Assembly (NCBI GenBank): GCA_023460035.1
Contig: JAEWRN010000034.1
Span: 1 to 64,000, forward strand
DNA length: 64,000 nucleotides
Direction of reading: 5' to 3'
From: Bacillota bacterium
GTDB lineage: Bacteria; Bacillota; Clostridia; Oscillospirales; Ruminococcaceae
The notes below the pieces were generated by a model. That model searched no databases, was not told the DNA's origin, and saw nothing but the letters and a program-made list of their open reading frames with translations. Both the position numbers and the translations under genes were made by a program. Positions 48,505-57,653 of the stretch are shown in pieces. How positions within the stretch are numbered: position 1 is the first letter of the stretch; every line of letters begins with the position of its first letter.

Positions 48505-50238
48505 TCAAAGGTTTGCAAAGTCAATGGAAAACTGGGTCTGGTACAGCTTTGCGTACAGGCCCTTTTGTGCCAACAACTCGTCGTGATTGCCGCTTTCTTC
48601 AATGCCTTTATCCGTCAGCACCAAAATGCGGTCTGCCCCGCGCACGGTAGAAAGCCGGTGCGCCACCACTAGGGTGGTACGCCCGTGCGAAAGGCGCTCA
48701 AAGCTTTTTTGTATGGCCTGCTCGGTCACCGTGTCCAGCGCACTGGTTGCTTCGTCTAAAATTAAAATGGGCGGGTCCTTTAAAAACACACGCGCAATGG
48801 CAATGCGCTGCTTTTGCCCGCCGGACAGCTTGACCCCGCGCTCGCCAATATCGGTGTCATACCCGTCCGGCATGGCCATAATGGTGTCATGTAATTCGGC
48901 CTCTATGGCGGCAGTTACAATTTCTTCGTCGGTGGCATCCAGCCGGCCGTAAGCAATGTTTTCGCGGATGGTGCCGCTGAACAAAAATACGTCCTGCTGC
49001 ACAAGACCAATGTTGCGGCGCAGCGCCTCCGACGGGATATCCTGCACGTCAATACCGCCAATCAACACCTTGCCGCCGGTGGGCACATAAAAACGGGGAA
49101 TCAGGTGGCAAAAGGTCGTCTTGCCGCCGCCGGACGGCCCCACCAGCGCCACAGTTTGCCCGCGGGGCACGGTGACATTAATGTTCTCCAGCACCGATTT
49201 GTTTTCATCGTATTGAAAGCTGACCTCTTGAAACGCAATGTCGGCAGAAAAGGTGCCGGGCAGCTGTGGGTTTTGGGGCTCCGGCTCCTGCGGGGTGTCC
49301 ATGATCTGGCAAAAGCGCTCAAACCCGGACATACCGTCTTGAAACAGCTCTACAAACTGGTTCAGCCGCCGAATGGGGCTGGTGAACATGGAAATATACA
49401 GGATAAACGCCGCAAGGTCACCAATGTTGATCCAGCCCATCAGCGCAAAAAAACCACTGCAGGCAAGGGCAAGCAGCGGCAGCAGGTCAATGCCAAGCTG
49501 CATGCCGGCGTTAAACACCGCCATTACGCGGTAGACCCCCATGCGGGCCTGCACAAACGAGCGGTTGCTGCGCGCAAATTTTTCGTTTTCATAGTCCGCG
49601 TTGTCAAAGGCTTTGGCGACCCGGATGCCGGAAAGGCTGTTTTCAATCTCTGCGTTGATTGAAGCGGTCTCCTGCCGGCTGCGCGCAAAGGCGTGGATCA
49701 TCAGCTTGCGCAGCCTCATGGCAAATAAAATCAGCAGCGGCACAAAAATAAAAATAATCAACGTGAGAGCCAGGTTGATACGCCCAAGCAGAATAAAAGA
49801 CAAAATCAGCGTGACAAACGAGATAAATAAATCCTCCGGGCCGTGGTGGGCAAGCTCGGTGATCTCAAAGGTGTCGTTGACTACCCGGCTAAGCAGCACA
49901 CCGGTTTTGTTTTCATCAAAAAACGAAAACGGCAGCGTTTGAATATGCGAAAACAAATCGCGCCGCATGTCGGCCTGAATGCGCACCCCCACCGTGTGGC
50001 CCCAGTAAATTGTAAAATAAGTGAGCAGGGTTTTAACAAGGTAAATCAGCAGCATTGCAATGACCCAGCCAAAAAACAATTGCAATTTATGTCCGGGGAT
50101 ATAGTCGTTGATGATGCGCCGGGTCAGCATCGGGTAAAACAGGTCGCAGGCCGCCATAAAAAACGCGGCCAGCAGATCCATAGAAAACAAAAAACGGTGG
50201 GGCTTGTAATAGTGTGCAAAACGTTTCAGCAGGCGCAT
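48505..50238 (-). CDS. ABC exporter, fused membrane and ATPase domains
   Basis: A 577-residue half-transporter of the MsbA/BmrA type: six membrane helices (1 to about 310) and an ATPase with Walker A GPSGGGKTT, signature KLSGGQKQR, Walker B LILDEAT and His in VVAHRLST. Should work as a homodimer exporting lipids or drugs; substrate unknown. ATG at 50238 follows GGAGG. Four bases from the upstream GNAT gene, so co-transcribed. Confidence 0.93.
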   Translation of the reverse strand: MRLLKRFAHYYKPHRFLFSMDLLAAFFMAACDLFYPMLTRRIINDYIPGHKLQLFFGWVIAMLLIYLVKTLLTYFTIYWGHTVGVRIQADMRRDLFSHIQTLPFSFFDENKTGVLLSRVVNDTFEITELAHHGPEDLFISFVTLILSFILLGRINLALTLIIFIFVPLLILFAMRLRKLMIHAFARSRQETASINAEIENSLSGIRVAKAFDNADYENEKFARSNRSFVQARMGVYRVMAVFNAGMQLGIDLLPLLALACSGFFALMGWINIGDLAAFILYISMFTSPIRRLNQFVELFQDGMSGFERFCQIMDTPQEPEPQNPQLPGTFSADIAFQEVSFQYDENKSVLENINVTVPRGQTVALVGPSGGGKTTFCHLIPRFYVPTGGKVLIGGIDVQDIPSEALRRNIGLVQQDVFLFSGTIRENIAYGRLDATDEEIVTAAIEAELHDTIMAMPDGYDTDIGERGVKLSGGQKQRIAIARVFLKDPPILILDEATSALDTVTEQAIQKSFERLSHGRTTLVVAHRLSTVRGADRILVLTDKGIEESGNHDELLAQKGLYAKLYQTQFSIDFANL

Positions 50239-50242
50239 AAGG

Positions 50243-50695
50243 TTAAAAATCCTCCAAAACCATCTGGGTGTAATTTAGCACGGTAAACCCCTCGCGTTCA
50301 TACAGCGCACGCGCGCGCGGGTTTGCCGCAGTAACTTCAAGGCGAATGCGCGCGGCGCGGCCGGCGTATTCGGTTTTCAAAAATTGTAATACCTTACCGC
50401 CATAGCCCTTGCCGCGGCAGGCGGGTGCCAGGTAAAGCTCCTCCACCCAAACCACCATGCCGCCCGCTTCGGTAGACATCGAAAACGTCAGCTGGCAGTA
50501 CCCGCAGATGCCCGTTTCATCCAGTATGGCAAGGCCGCGGTAAAGGCCGCGGTCCAGGGTCATCTCGCCGAAAGCATCGGCAAAATGCTGCACGGGTATA
50601 GGGTGTACAAAAGCGGGGGAGCTGTAAAAATCGGTCACCATTGCAAGAATTTGTTCTTTGTCCTGCGGTAAAAAAGTGCGAATTTGAAGCGACAT
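50243..50695 (-). CDS. GNAT-family N-acetyltransferase
   Basis: A 150-residue acetyltransferase with the acetyl-CoA loop PACRGKGYGGKVLQFL (Q/RxxGxG/A form) and the C-terminal NPRARALYEREGF. ATG at 50695 follows AGAAAGGTTAGG; the frame is open to 50773 over the neighbouring gene. Substrate unknown. Confidence 0.88.
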   Translation of the reverse strand: MSLQIRTFLPQDKEQILAMVTDFYSSPAFVHPIPVQHFADAFGEMTLDRGLYRGLAILDETGICGYCQLTFSMSTEAGGMVVWVEELYLAPACRGKGYGGKVLQFLKTEYAGRAARIRLEVTAANPRARALYEREGFTVLNYTQMVLEDF

Positions 50696-50723
50696 AAACC
50701 TAACCTTTCTTGTGGGCGCACAT

Positions 50724-51485
50724 TTAGCCGGCGGTGCTGTGCGCCCAGTAAGCGCAAATGGCAAGTGCTTCACGCAAAACAGAAGCCGGCCACACAGCGA
50801 TGCCGGTGCTTACCGGCAAAGCCGCCGCCTGTGTAAAGCCGGCGCGCTGTGCGTAGCCGCCGGCGCGGTAGCAATGAAACCCGTCGGTGATGTAAAGCAC
50901 CGGCTCGGTTAAAGTATAGCCATGACGCAGTAAAACATCCGCCGAAAACAAAAAGTTTTCGCGGGTAGAAGCGGCCTTGTCCTCCAGTAGCAGCTGGCTG
51001 CGCGGTATGCCCTTTGACACCAGATACTGCGCCATGGCCTCGGCCTCGGGGATCTCTTCGTACGGGCCCTGCCCGCCGCTGAGCACCAGCGTTACGCCCG
51101 GGTGCTGCTGCCAATATTGCACGGCGGCATCCAGCCGGTTTTGCAGCATGCCGGTAAGCTGCTGCCCGTGCAAGCCGGCCCCCAGTACAATGGCAACGCG
51201 CGGGGCCGCGGCAGGCTGTTTGCGCAGCGAAGAAACGCCCATCAGCCCCAGCAGAAACACAAAAAAGGCAAGGCCGCAAAAAAACACGACCTTGAGTATA
51301 AAACCAAAGCCGTGGCTGCAAAAAGCGGTCACCAGGGGGTAAAATCTCCACAAAAGCAACAACCCGGCGCTCAGCAGATACAATAAATACAGCCCAACCG
51401 AGACGCTGCGCCGCATGGTTAATACGATACTGTCGGCAAGGCAGAGCAGCCCCAGTAACAAAATTAAAAATTCTCTCAGTTTCAT
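50724..51485 (-). CDS. YdcF/SanA-like DUF218 membrane protein
   Basis: A 253-residue protein with three hydrophobic segments in the first 85 residues and a DUF218 domain: VAIVLGAGLHG, VLSGGQGPYEEIPEAEAMAQ and LEDKAASTREN. These proteins act at the cell envelope with poorly defined roles (SanA affects vancomycin barrier function in enterics). ATG at 51485 has no ribosome site, yet a promoter places transcription start at about the ATG itself, so the mRNA may be leaderless. Confidence 0.85.
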   Translation of the reverse strand: MKLREFLILLLGLLCLADSIVLTMRRSVSVGLYLLYLLSAGLLLLWRFYPLVTAFCSHGFGFILKVVFFCGLAFFVFLLGLMGVSSLRKQPAAAPRVAIVLGAGLHGQQLTGMLQNRLDAAVQYWQQHPGVTLVLSGGQGPYEEIPEAEAMAQYLVSKGIPRSQLLLEDKAASTRENFLFSADVLLRHGYTLTEPVLYITDGFHCYRAGGYAQRAGFTQAAALPVSTGIAVWPASVLREALAICAYWAHSTAG

Positions 51486-51492
51486 AGCTTTG

Positions 51493-51521
51493 ATTTTAGC
51501 AGTATTTGTAAGTTTTGGCAA
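51493..51521 (-). promoter_or_regulatory. Promoter giving an apparently leaderless mRNA
   Basis: On the minus strand TTGCCA (51521-51516), 17-bp spacer, TAAAAT with upstream TGC (51498-51493). Only 7 bases separate the -10 from the ATG at 51485, so initiation would fall on or next to the start codon. Confidence 0.55.
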
Positions 51522-51593
51522 CCTTACAGCGTTCTATATATTGTTTACTATCCAAAAATATACCGTATAGTCTTAGGCTGGTACAAAATGTCA

Positions 51594-51623
51594 TTGGCGC
51601 AAAGGTACGGCATATGGTAAAAT
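51594..51623 (+). promoter_or_regulatory. Promoter of the MacB-like export operon
   Basis: TTGGCG (51594-51599), 18-bp spacer, TAAAAT (51618-51623), followed closely by AGGTGA and the ATG at 51649. An alternative TATAGT lies at about 51566. Confidence 0.45.
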
Positions 51624-51648
51624 AAAATGTGACAGGCAGGTGAAAAAA

Positions 51649-52596
51649 ATGAAACCTATGATAAAAGTGGAGCATCTGCGCAAGGTATACCGTACCGGTA
51701 AAGAAAAGGTTCTGGCCTTGTCCGACATCAACATCGAGCTGCAAAAGGGCGAGTTTTGCTGCATTGTCGGTGCTTCGGGCAGCGGCAAGTCGACATTGCT
51801 GAACCAGCTTGCCGGGCTGGAAAAGCCAAGCCGGGGCAGCGTAATCATCGACGGGCAGAATGTTTCGGCAATGAGCGAAAACCAGCTTGCTATTTTTCGT
51901 CAGCAAAAGCTGGGGTTTGTGTTTCAGTCGTACAATCTGCTGCCCACCCTGACGGCAACAGAAAACGTCGCGTTGCCGCTGATGTTTAAGGGCATTTCAA
52001 AGCGCAAGCGCGAAGCCCTTGCCAGAGAACAGCTAAAACAGATGGGGCTTGCAAAGCGGGCGCGGCATAAACCGACGGAAATGTCGGGCGGCCAGCAGCA
52101 GCGCGTGGGCATTGCCCGCGCCTTTGTGGGCAAACCGGCGGTTATTTTTGCGGACGAACCCACCGGCAACCTGGATTCGCACACAACCGTGCAGGTAATG
52201 AATGCAATTTTAAGCCTGATACGTGAGCACAAGATTACTTTTGTAATGGTGACGCACGAGAGGGAGCTGGCGGCCTGCGCCGACCGCATTATCACCCTGC
52301 GCGACGGCAAGGTGCTGCGCAACGAAAAGATGGAACACCCGCAGGCGCAATATGTTGCGCCGGACGGCAAAGACGACGACGATTTAAACGATAGCAGCTT
52401 TGACGACGATTTTGAAGAAGTCGTGCCAAAGCAGCAGGCGGCTGCGCCGCAAAGCGTTGACCCGCAGGCAGGGGCAGAACAACAGGCTGCCCAGCAGCAA
52501 GTGAGTGTACAACAGGTCGGCGAAGAAATTCGCCGCATGCAAGAGGAAACCCAGAATACCAACGAAACAACAAAGGAGAACAGCACCAATGAATAA
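51649..52596 (+). CDS. MacB/LolD-type ABC ATPase with acidic, Gln-rich tail
   Basis: A 315-residue protein. Residues 1 to about 225 are a complete LolD/MacB-class ATPase: Walker A GASGSGKST, signature MSGGQQQR, Walker B VIFADEPTGNLD, His in MVTHERE. From about 235 an extra tail follows with DDDDLNDSSFDDDFEE then a Gln/Ala-rich stretch and TNETTKENSTNE; this is unusual for the family. ATG 51649 follows AGGTGA. The end overlaps the secreted partner gene by 8 bases. Confidence 0.9.
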   Translation: MKPMIKVEHLRKVYRTGKEKVLALSDINIELQKGEFCCIVGASGSGKSTLLNQLAGLEKPSRGSVIIDGQNVSAMSENQLAIFRQQKLGFVFQSYNLLPTLTATENVALPLMFKGISKRKREALAREQLKQMGLAKRARHKPTEMSGGQQQRVGIARAFVGKPAVIFADEPTGNLDSHTTVQVMNAILSLIREHKITFVMVTHERELAACADRIITLRDGKVLRNEKMEHPQAQYVAPDGKDDDDLNDSSFDDDFEEVVPKQQAAAPQSVDPQAGAEQQAAQQQVSVQQVGEEIRRMQEETQNTNETTKENSTNE

Positions 52597-54013
52597 GAAA
52601 AATGCGGTTTTTCAAAAAGTTCTAAGCGGTGCACTGTCGCTGGCACTGATGGCCGGCGTGCTGATGGCTGGCCCAGTGAGGGCCATAGAGGCCACACCAA
52701 CGCCGTCCCCAACCCCAACTGCCAGCCCGGCCACATCCGGTACCGACCCTGTCATTACGGCTTATACCGTGCAGGACGCGGCAGGCAACGAGCTGCAGCA
52801 GATCAAAGAAGGGCAAAAATGCACCATTGTCATTGCCATTCACGACGGCCGTTACAGTGACAGCAAAAAAGCGACCAACCCGGATTCGCGCGGTAATATT
52901 GCGAATGCAAAAATTACCTCAACCGGGTCGTTTTCCAGCCCCAGCCTGGGGGATATTAAATTTACAACCCCCCGCTATAGCACCGACAGCCTGGATTACT
53001 CGGTCATTTTCAACGACATCACCTACCTTGGCGGCAGCAACAAGCTGGCATTTGACCTCAGCTATACCGACCTCAATGTTTCGCTGGTCAACCTGTCGCA
53101 GGCAATCAGCCAGTGTGTGGGCTCCACCTCTACCGACGGTGGCAAAAACAGTGCGCTGGTCGTAAAAAGTGCTTCTTACGGGGCCAGCGAAGTGCAGGCC
53201 GGTGCAGAATTTGATTTAAGCGCCGAAATTCTGGCCACTGCGGGCACCAATGCACTGGACATGGTGCAGGTTTCGCTGCAGCTGCCGGAGAAGATTACGG
53301 TGGTTTCGGGCAATAACAACTATTATGTGGGCAAGTTATCGGCAGAGGCTTCTACAACGGTGTCGTTCCGTTTAATGGCCAGTGCAGTGGCAGACCCGGG
53401 CAGCTATAATATCACGGTGAATGTCACCGGCGTTGCAAGCGATGGCACGGCGGTGGCCAACAGCCTGCAGGTTACGGTGCCCATTGTACAGCCCGAGCGT
53501 TTTGAATTGACGAATGTGGATATGCAGACCCCGCTGTTTGTGGGCGAAGAGGGTTCGATGACGGTGACCTATGTCAATAAGGGCAAAGGCATTATTTATA
53601 ACCTGTCCGGCAAAATTGAGGGCACGGGCCTTTCCAACGAGGGGCAAAACCAATATGTCGGTAATGTGGCGGCAGGCACCGAAGGTACCATTGATTTTTC
53701 GCTGATGTCAGATACCGCAGGTATGGTCAACGGCAAGGTGATTTTGACCTACGAGGACGCCAAAGGCCAGGAAAAGACACTGGAAAAAGAATACTCGGTA
53801 GAGTTTCAAGAAAACGACAGCAGCATGGACCCCGGCATCATCGACCCCAGTAACCCCGGTGGCGATGTGGATATGCCCTCTACCGGTATGCCGTGGTGGG
53901 GCTGGGTGTTAATCGTGGTCGTTATTGTGGTTGTCGCCGTGGTCGTGGTCAAGGTTTTGAAAAAGCGCAAAGAGAAAAAGCTTCTTCTGGAGGATGACGA
54001 TGAAGATATCTGA
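52589..54013 (+). CDS. Secreted/anchored CARDB-like protein, partner of the ABC exporter
   Basis: A 474-residue exported protein: signal peptide (1-33, ending GPVRA), a Pro/Thr/Ser linker (ATPTPSPTPTASPATS), several beta-sandwich segments of the CARDB/adhesion type, a Pro/Gly region and a C-terminal membrane helix (about 434-458) followed by KKRKEKK and an acidic tail. It probably forms the external adaptor for the ATPase/permease, like a Gram-positive stand-in for MacA. ATG at 52589 behind AAAGGAG. Overlaps both neighbours. Confidence 0.8.
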   Translation: MNKKNAVFQKVLSGALSLALMAGVLMAGPVRAIEATPTPSPTPTASPATSGTDPVITAYTVQDAAGNELQQIKEGQKCTIVIAIHDGRYSDSKKATNPDSRGNIANAKITSTGSFSSPSLGDIKFTTPRYSTDSLDYSVIFNDITYLGGSNKLAFDLSYTDLNVSLVNLSQAISQCVGSTSTDGGKNSALVVKSASYGASEVQAGAEFDLSAEILATAGTNALDMVQVSLQLPEKITVVSGNNNYYVGKLSAEASTTVSFRLMASAVADPGSYNITVNVTGVASDGTAVANSLQVTVPIVQPERFELTNVDMQTPLFVGEEGSMTVTYVNKGKGIIYNLSGKIEGTGLSNEGQNQYVGNVAAGTEGTIDFSLMSDTAGMVNGKVILTYEDAKGQEKTLEKEYSVEFQENDSSMDPGIIDPSNPGGDVDMPSTGMPWWGWVLIVVVIVVVAVVVVKVLKKRKEKKLLLEDDDEDI

Positions 54014-55361
54014 TCTTCTGTCGCTCAGCTTTGAAAACCTGCGCCGCCGCAAAGGCCGCACCGCGTTGACGGTGATTGGCGTTGTAATCGGCACCTGCGC
54101 CATTGTGGTCATGGTTTCGCTTGGCATTGCAATGAATGTCGGGTTTGACGAAATGATCTCACAGTGGGGAGACCTGACACAGGTACAGGTATACAACTGG
54201 GGCAGCAGCAGCGATGTGCCAAAGCTGGACGATGCGATGGTGGCAAAGCTGAACGAGATCGAGCATGTCAAAATCGCAACGCCGCTGTACTCTCCGCGGT
54301 ATTTGAACGCCCAAATTTTTGCGGGCAAAAGTGACCGCTACCAAATGGATGCCTACAACATTGTGGGCATTTACCCCGCGGCTATCAAAGAGCTGGAATA
54401 CGAGCTGGTCAGCGGCAGTTATCTGGATGAAAATGCTTCGGCCAACAGCAAAAAAATCCCTGTCCTTGTGGGACAATACGCGGGCTACGGGTTTACCGAT
54501 ACCAAAAAGCGCGGTGATAAAGCCTACCGTAATCAGGGGCAGGTGGACGCACAGGGTAACCCAATTGACCCGTTTGTGGACGTGAACAAGGACAAGCTGA
54601 CGCTAAAGACCGTCAAGCAGGACGACAGCTCGAAGCAGCTGGTGTACGAGCTGGACGTAAAAGGCGTGATGCTGGAAGATTACAAAAAAGGTTATGTCAC
54701 GTCGCAGGGCATTGTCATGGACCTGAATACCGTCAAGCGGCTTGAAAAAGAATACATGAAGGCTAACGGTATTAAAGACGCCAGCTACGACAAAAACGGC
54801 TATGACAACATCTATGTCAAGGTGGACGACGTGGATAACGTGGATGTGGTAGAACAGGACATCAAAGACCTTGGGTACGAAACCTATTCGATGAACAGCG
54901 AACGCGAAAACATGCGCAAGCAGTCGCAGATGATCCAGATGATTCTGGGCGGCCTTGGTGCTGTGTCGCTGTTTGTTGCGGCTCTGTCAATTGCCAACAC
55001 CATGACAATGGCCATTTACGAGCGCACACGCGAAATTGGTGTGATGAAGGTGCTGGGGTGCCGCCTGCCTAAAATACGGCAGATGTTTTTGCTGGAAGCC
55101 GGGATGATCGGTTTATCCGGCGGGGTGCTGGGGGTCGTGCTCAGCTATGGGCTGTCGGCGCTGATGAACAATTTCGGCCCGCTGCTGCAACAGTCACTGG
55201 GCAATGTGTTGCCGATGTACGGCTCTAAAATGTCGGTCATCCCGCCTTGGCTTGCGCTGCTTGGCATTGCGTTTGCCACCGTAATCGGCATTTTATCAGG
55301 CATTATGCCCGCAAACCGTGCAGTGAAAATTTCTGCGCTGGAAGCGATTCGGCACGAATAA
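54000..55361 (+). CDS. MacB/FtsX-type ABC permease
   Basis: A 453-residue permease: one N-terminal helix after SFENLRRRKGRTALTVIGVVIG, a large external domain (about 45-315), then three helices with the FtsX block NTMTMAIYERTREIGVMKVLG. The ATG at 54000 sits 6 bases after GGAGG; the ATG at 53994 is too close to that site. Overlaps the previous gene by 14 bases. The trio should power export or mechanotransmission of an unknown peptide or lipid. Confidence 0.9.
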   Translation: MKISDLLSLSFENLRRRKGRTALTVIGVVIGTCAIVVMVSLGIAMNVGFDEMISQWGDLTQVQVYNWGSSSDVPKLDDAMVAKLNEIEHVKIATPLYSPRYLNAQIFAGKSDRYQMDAYNIVGIYPAAIKELEYELVSGSYLDENASANSKKIPVLVGQYAGYGFTDTKKRGDKAYRNQGQVDAQGNPIDPFVDVNKDKLTLKTVKQDDSSKQLVYELDVKGVMLEDYKKGYVTSQGIVMDLNTVKRLEKEYMKANGIKDASYDKNGYDNIYVKVDDVDNVDVVEQDIKDLGYETYSMNSERENMRKQSQMIQMILGGLGAVSLFVAALSIANTMTMAIYERTREIGVMKVLGCRLPKIRQMFLLEAGMIGLSGGVLGVVLSYGLSALMNNFGPLLQQSLGNVLPMYGSKMSVIPPWLALLGIAFATVIGILSGIMPANRAVKISALEAIRHE

Positions 55362-55391
55362 GCGAGTTTCTGCTTTTCACAGCACAATAAC

Positions 55392-55428
55392 AAAAAAGAG
55401 CACTGGCAGTTGCCGGTGCTCTTTTTTC
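55392..55428. terminator. Terminator of the export operon
   Basis: Near-perfect 17-bp stem AAAAAAGAGCACTGGCA/TGCCGGTGCTCTTTTTT; A-run and T-run make it bidirectional for the convergent pentapeptide gene. Confidence 0.88.
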
Positions 55429-55443
55429 ATATCGTTACGCTTT

Positions 55444-56091
55444 TTATTTAATAGTCAGCCCCAGCAGCCTTGCAAGGTCGCAGGCTTGCAGTGCATTGAC
55501 AATGGCCCCCTTCAGCTCTGGCCCGGCAACAGAAATGCCCTCAATATGGTCACTAGTAAAATCAATGCCTTTCAGCGGGGTAGAGGTAAAATCGCCATGC
55601 AAAAGCACAGTGTCTTCAAACTGCAGGCGTTGTGGCCGGCAGCTGTCAAACGAAGCATCCGGCAGCCTGCTGCCGGTAAACACCGTGTTGCGCAGCGCGC
55701 AGCCGCTAAAGCTGACAAAATCACCGGCGCACCGTAAAAACCTGCAGTCGCGCAGCGAGGCGCCGGTAAGCTGTGTGCCGGCCAGCTTGCAGTCCTGCAT
55801 CATGGTGTCGTGCAGGGTAGAGTCGGTAAATCTGCTGCCGGAAAGGTCACATTGCTCCAGCAGGCATTCTTTAAAATAAACCTTGGGCATCTGGCAGGCA
55901 ATAAAACGGCAATTGTGGAACTTGCAGCGGTGAAATTCCAGCCCGGCCGCCATAATATTGTCAAAGGTCAGGCCGGCAAACACAAGGTCTTCTACCGGCA
56001 ATTCTTCTGCGGCTGCCTGTTCTAAAAAATGTGCAAGGTCATATTGGCGGTCAAATACGGTGGTATAGGTGAAATCAGGGGGATTATTCAT
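55444..56091 (-). CDS. Pentapeptide-repeat protein
   Basis: A 215-residue right-handed beta-helix protein. From about residue 45 the A(D/N)LxX-like pattern repeats: FHRCKFHNCRFIACQ, LLEQCDLSGSRFTDSTLHD, KLAGTQLTGASLRDCRF and so on. Some members (Qnr, MfpA) protect DNA gyrase; others have no known role. The repeat is interrupted around residue 155. ATG at 56091 follows AAGGGGC and overlaps the C39-like gene end by 8 bases. Confidence 0.85.
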   Translation of the reverse strand: MNNPPDFTYTTVFDRQYDLAHFLEQAAAEELPVEDLVFAGLTFDNIMAAGLEFHRCKFHNCRFIACQMPKVYFKECLLEQCDLSGSRFTDSTLHDTMMQDCKLAGTQLTGASLRDCRFLRCAGDFVSFSGCALRNTVFTGSRLPDASFDSCRPQRLQFEDTVLLHGDFTSTPLKGIDFTSDHIEGISVAGPELKGAIVNALQACDLARLLGLTIK

Positions 56092-56707
56092 GGGCGTGCC
56101 CCTTAAAATAAAGCAGTCGCAGGGTGTTGCCGGGGTTGCGGTCAAACAACAAAGAAGCCGGGCGTACCTGCCGCTCACCGCAGTTGCTTAAAATGACCTG
56201 GTTTTCGTTGCCACCCTCTGTGTAGCCACTCACCGTCACCCAATGCCAGTTGTCCTCACGCATTTCGGGCGCACGATGACGCAAAATCAGCAAAGCAAGC
56301 GGGTTGCCGCTGTCAATGCCGCGGCGCACAAAGTCAAACATCTGTTGCCCGCGCGACACACCGCAACCAACAGAATCCAGCGTGATGTTGTGGTACAGCG
56401 CAAAGGCGCGGAATTTCAGTGCATATCGCCCGGCGTAGGGGAAGCCCATGTAGCTGGGTGTTATAAAGCGAAACATATCTTCAATTGCATCGACATACTG
56501 CTGCTTTTCAAAGGTGTCGGTATTGCCAGTATACAGCTCACGCATGGCGGGGTCTGTTTTGGCGTAATAGGCGGCAAGGTTGGCACCGGTTGTGGGGCCG
56601 CAGCCAGAAAGGCGTTTCCAGCGGGTAGAGCACCACTCCTGGTCACCGCCGTATGCCCAACGGGCACCGTCCTCAATCAGCGGCATTTGCAGTTCAACAG
56701 TTGACAA
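56084..56707 (-). CDS. C39-like papain-fold peptidase, no signal peptide
   Basis: A 207-residue protein with SGCGPTTGANLAAYY (candidate nucleophile Cys), His in NWHWVTVSGY and Asn in ILSNCGER, the pattern of C39-like cysteine peptidases. No membrane or export signal, so cytoplasmic. I chose TTG at 56707 behind AAAGGTGG; the ATG at 56734 lacks a site. Coupled to the pentapeptide gene. Target unknown; a bacteriocin-processing role is not supported by context. Confidence 0.7.
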   Translation of the reverse strand: MSTVELQMPLIEDGARWAYGGDQEWCSTRWKRLSGCGPTTGANLAAYYAKTDPAMRELYTGNTDTFEKQQYVDAIEDMFRFITPSYMGFPYAGRYALKFRAFALYHNITLDSVGCGVSRGQQMFDFVRRGIDSGNPLALLILRHRAPEMREDNWHWVTVSGYTEGGNENQVILSNCGERQVRPASLLFDRNPGNTLRLLYFKGHAHE

Positions 56708-56788
56708 AGAAATACACCACCTTTCAGTGGACAAAAAGCTGCGGGCAAAAGCAGCCCGCAGCAGAATAAAAACGCAAGTAATTTTACG

Positions 56789-57580
56789 CTAAGAGACTTC
56801 TGTTTGGGCAGGGAATAACGCGGTGCGGCGGCGTACAAGAAACATGATAATCCCAATGCTGAAAGCCGCCAGCAGCAATTCGCTGAGCCAAAGCTGGCCA
56901 AACAGGTTGCCGATGACCGGCAGTACAAAGTCCATAGCCGTGTGCAGTGCCAGCACCAGTAAAAAACCGGTCAGTGTTTTTTTGCGCACCATAAAGCTAA
57001 GCAGCAAGGTGGTAAGCGCAATTTGAACGCCAATCGTAAACAGCCTTTCCAGCCCGGCAAAGTAAAAATTTTGCGCGGGTACACTCGTCAAAGTGGCAAT
57101 CAACGAGGCTGCGGCATCCGGTGTGCTGCCGGTGCCCTGCAACAGGGAAGCCGCGGTACCCTGGTTGACCGCGATGGCAAAGACAAGATTATTGATATAC
57201 GAAAAACCAACAATCGTAATCGCCTCAATGCCGCCGTGCCCAAGGCCAGCCGCAAGGCCGTCCTCAAAACTGCGGCTGTGGCGCAGTACCAGCCAAAACA
57301 GCAAAAACCGGCCGGTCGTTTCAAACAGGGCGGCAGTAAACGCATAAAATACAGAAAGAGACCATGGCCCCCAGCCCAGCAAAAAGGCCTGTACAAAGTC
57401 AGTGCCAAGCAAGGGAACACGAATCATCAGCTGCGGCACAAGAAAGCTTAGTGTGCCGGCCAGCACCACCAGCAAACGGCGTGGCTTTTTGCGACAAAAC
57501 CATACGGCCAGCGCAATGGGTAATGCAAAACAGATGAGAACGGTAAATAAAATACCGCCCAGTGCAGAAATAGAAACCAT
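56789..57580 (-). CDS. YhfC-like intramembrane protein
   Basis: A 263-residue protein with about seven hydrophobic segments and the family hallmark GLGHGGIEAI around residue 115, plus a second His in LHTAMDFVLP. YhfC proteins are predicted membrane metallopeptidases of the CAAX-like class. ATG at 57580 follows GGAGGCTGCC. Bases 56708-56788 hold AT-rich spacer. Confidence 0.8.
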   Translation of the reverse strand: MVSISALGGILFTVLICFALPIALAVWFCRKKPRRLLVVLAGTLSFLVPQLMIRVPLLGTDFVQAFLLGWGPWSLSVFYAFTAALFETTGRFLLFWLVLRHSRSFEDGLAAGLGHGGIEAITIVGFSYINNLVFAIAVNQGTAASLLQGTGSTPDAAASLIATLTSVPAQNFYFAGLERLFTIGVQIALTTLLLSFMVRKKTLTGFLLVLALHTAMDFVLPVIGNLFGQLWLSELLLAAFSIGIIMFLVRRRTALFPAQTEVS

Positions 57581-57653
57581 TGGCAGCCTCCTTTGGCGGT
57601 GTTACCCGCACGGTTTTAGTATAGGTTGTTTTACAGCAGCCGTCAAGCACCTC

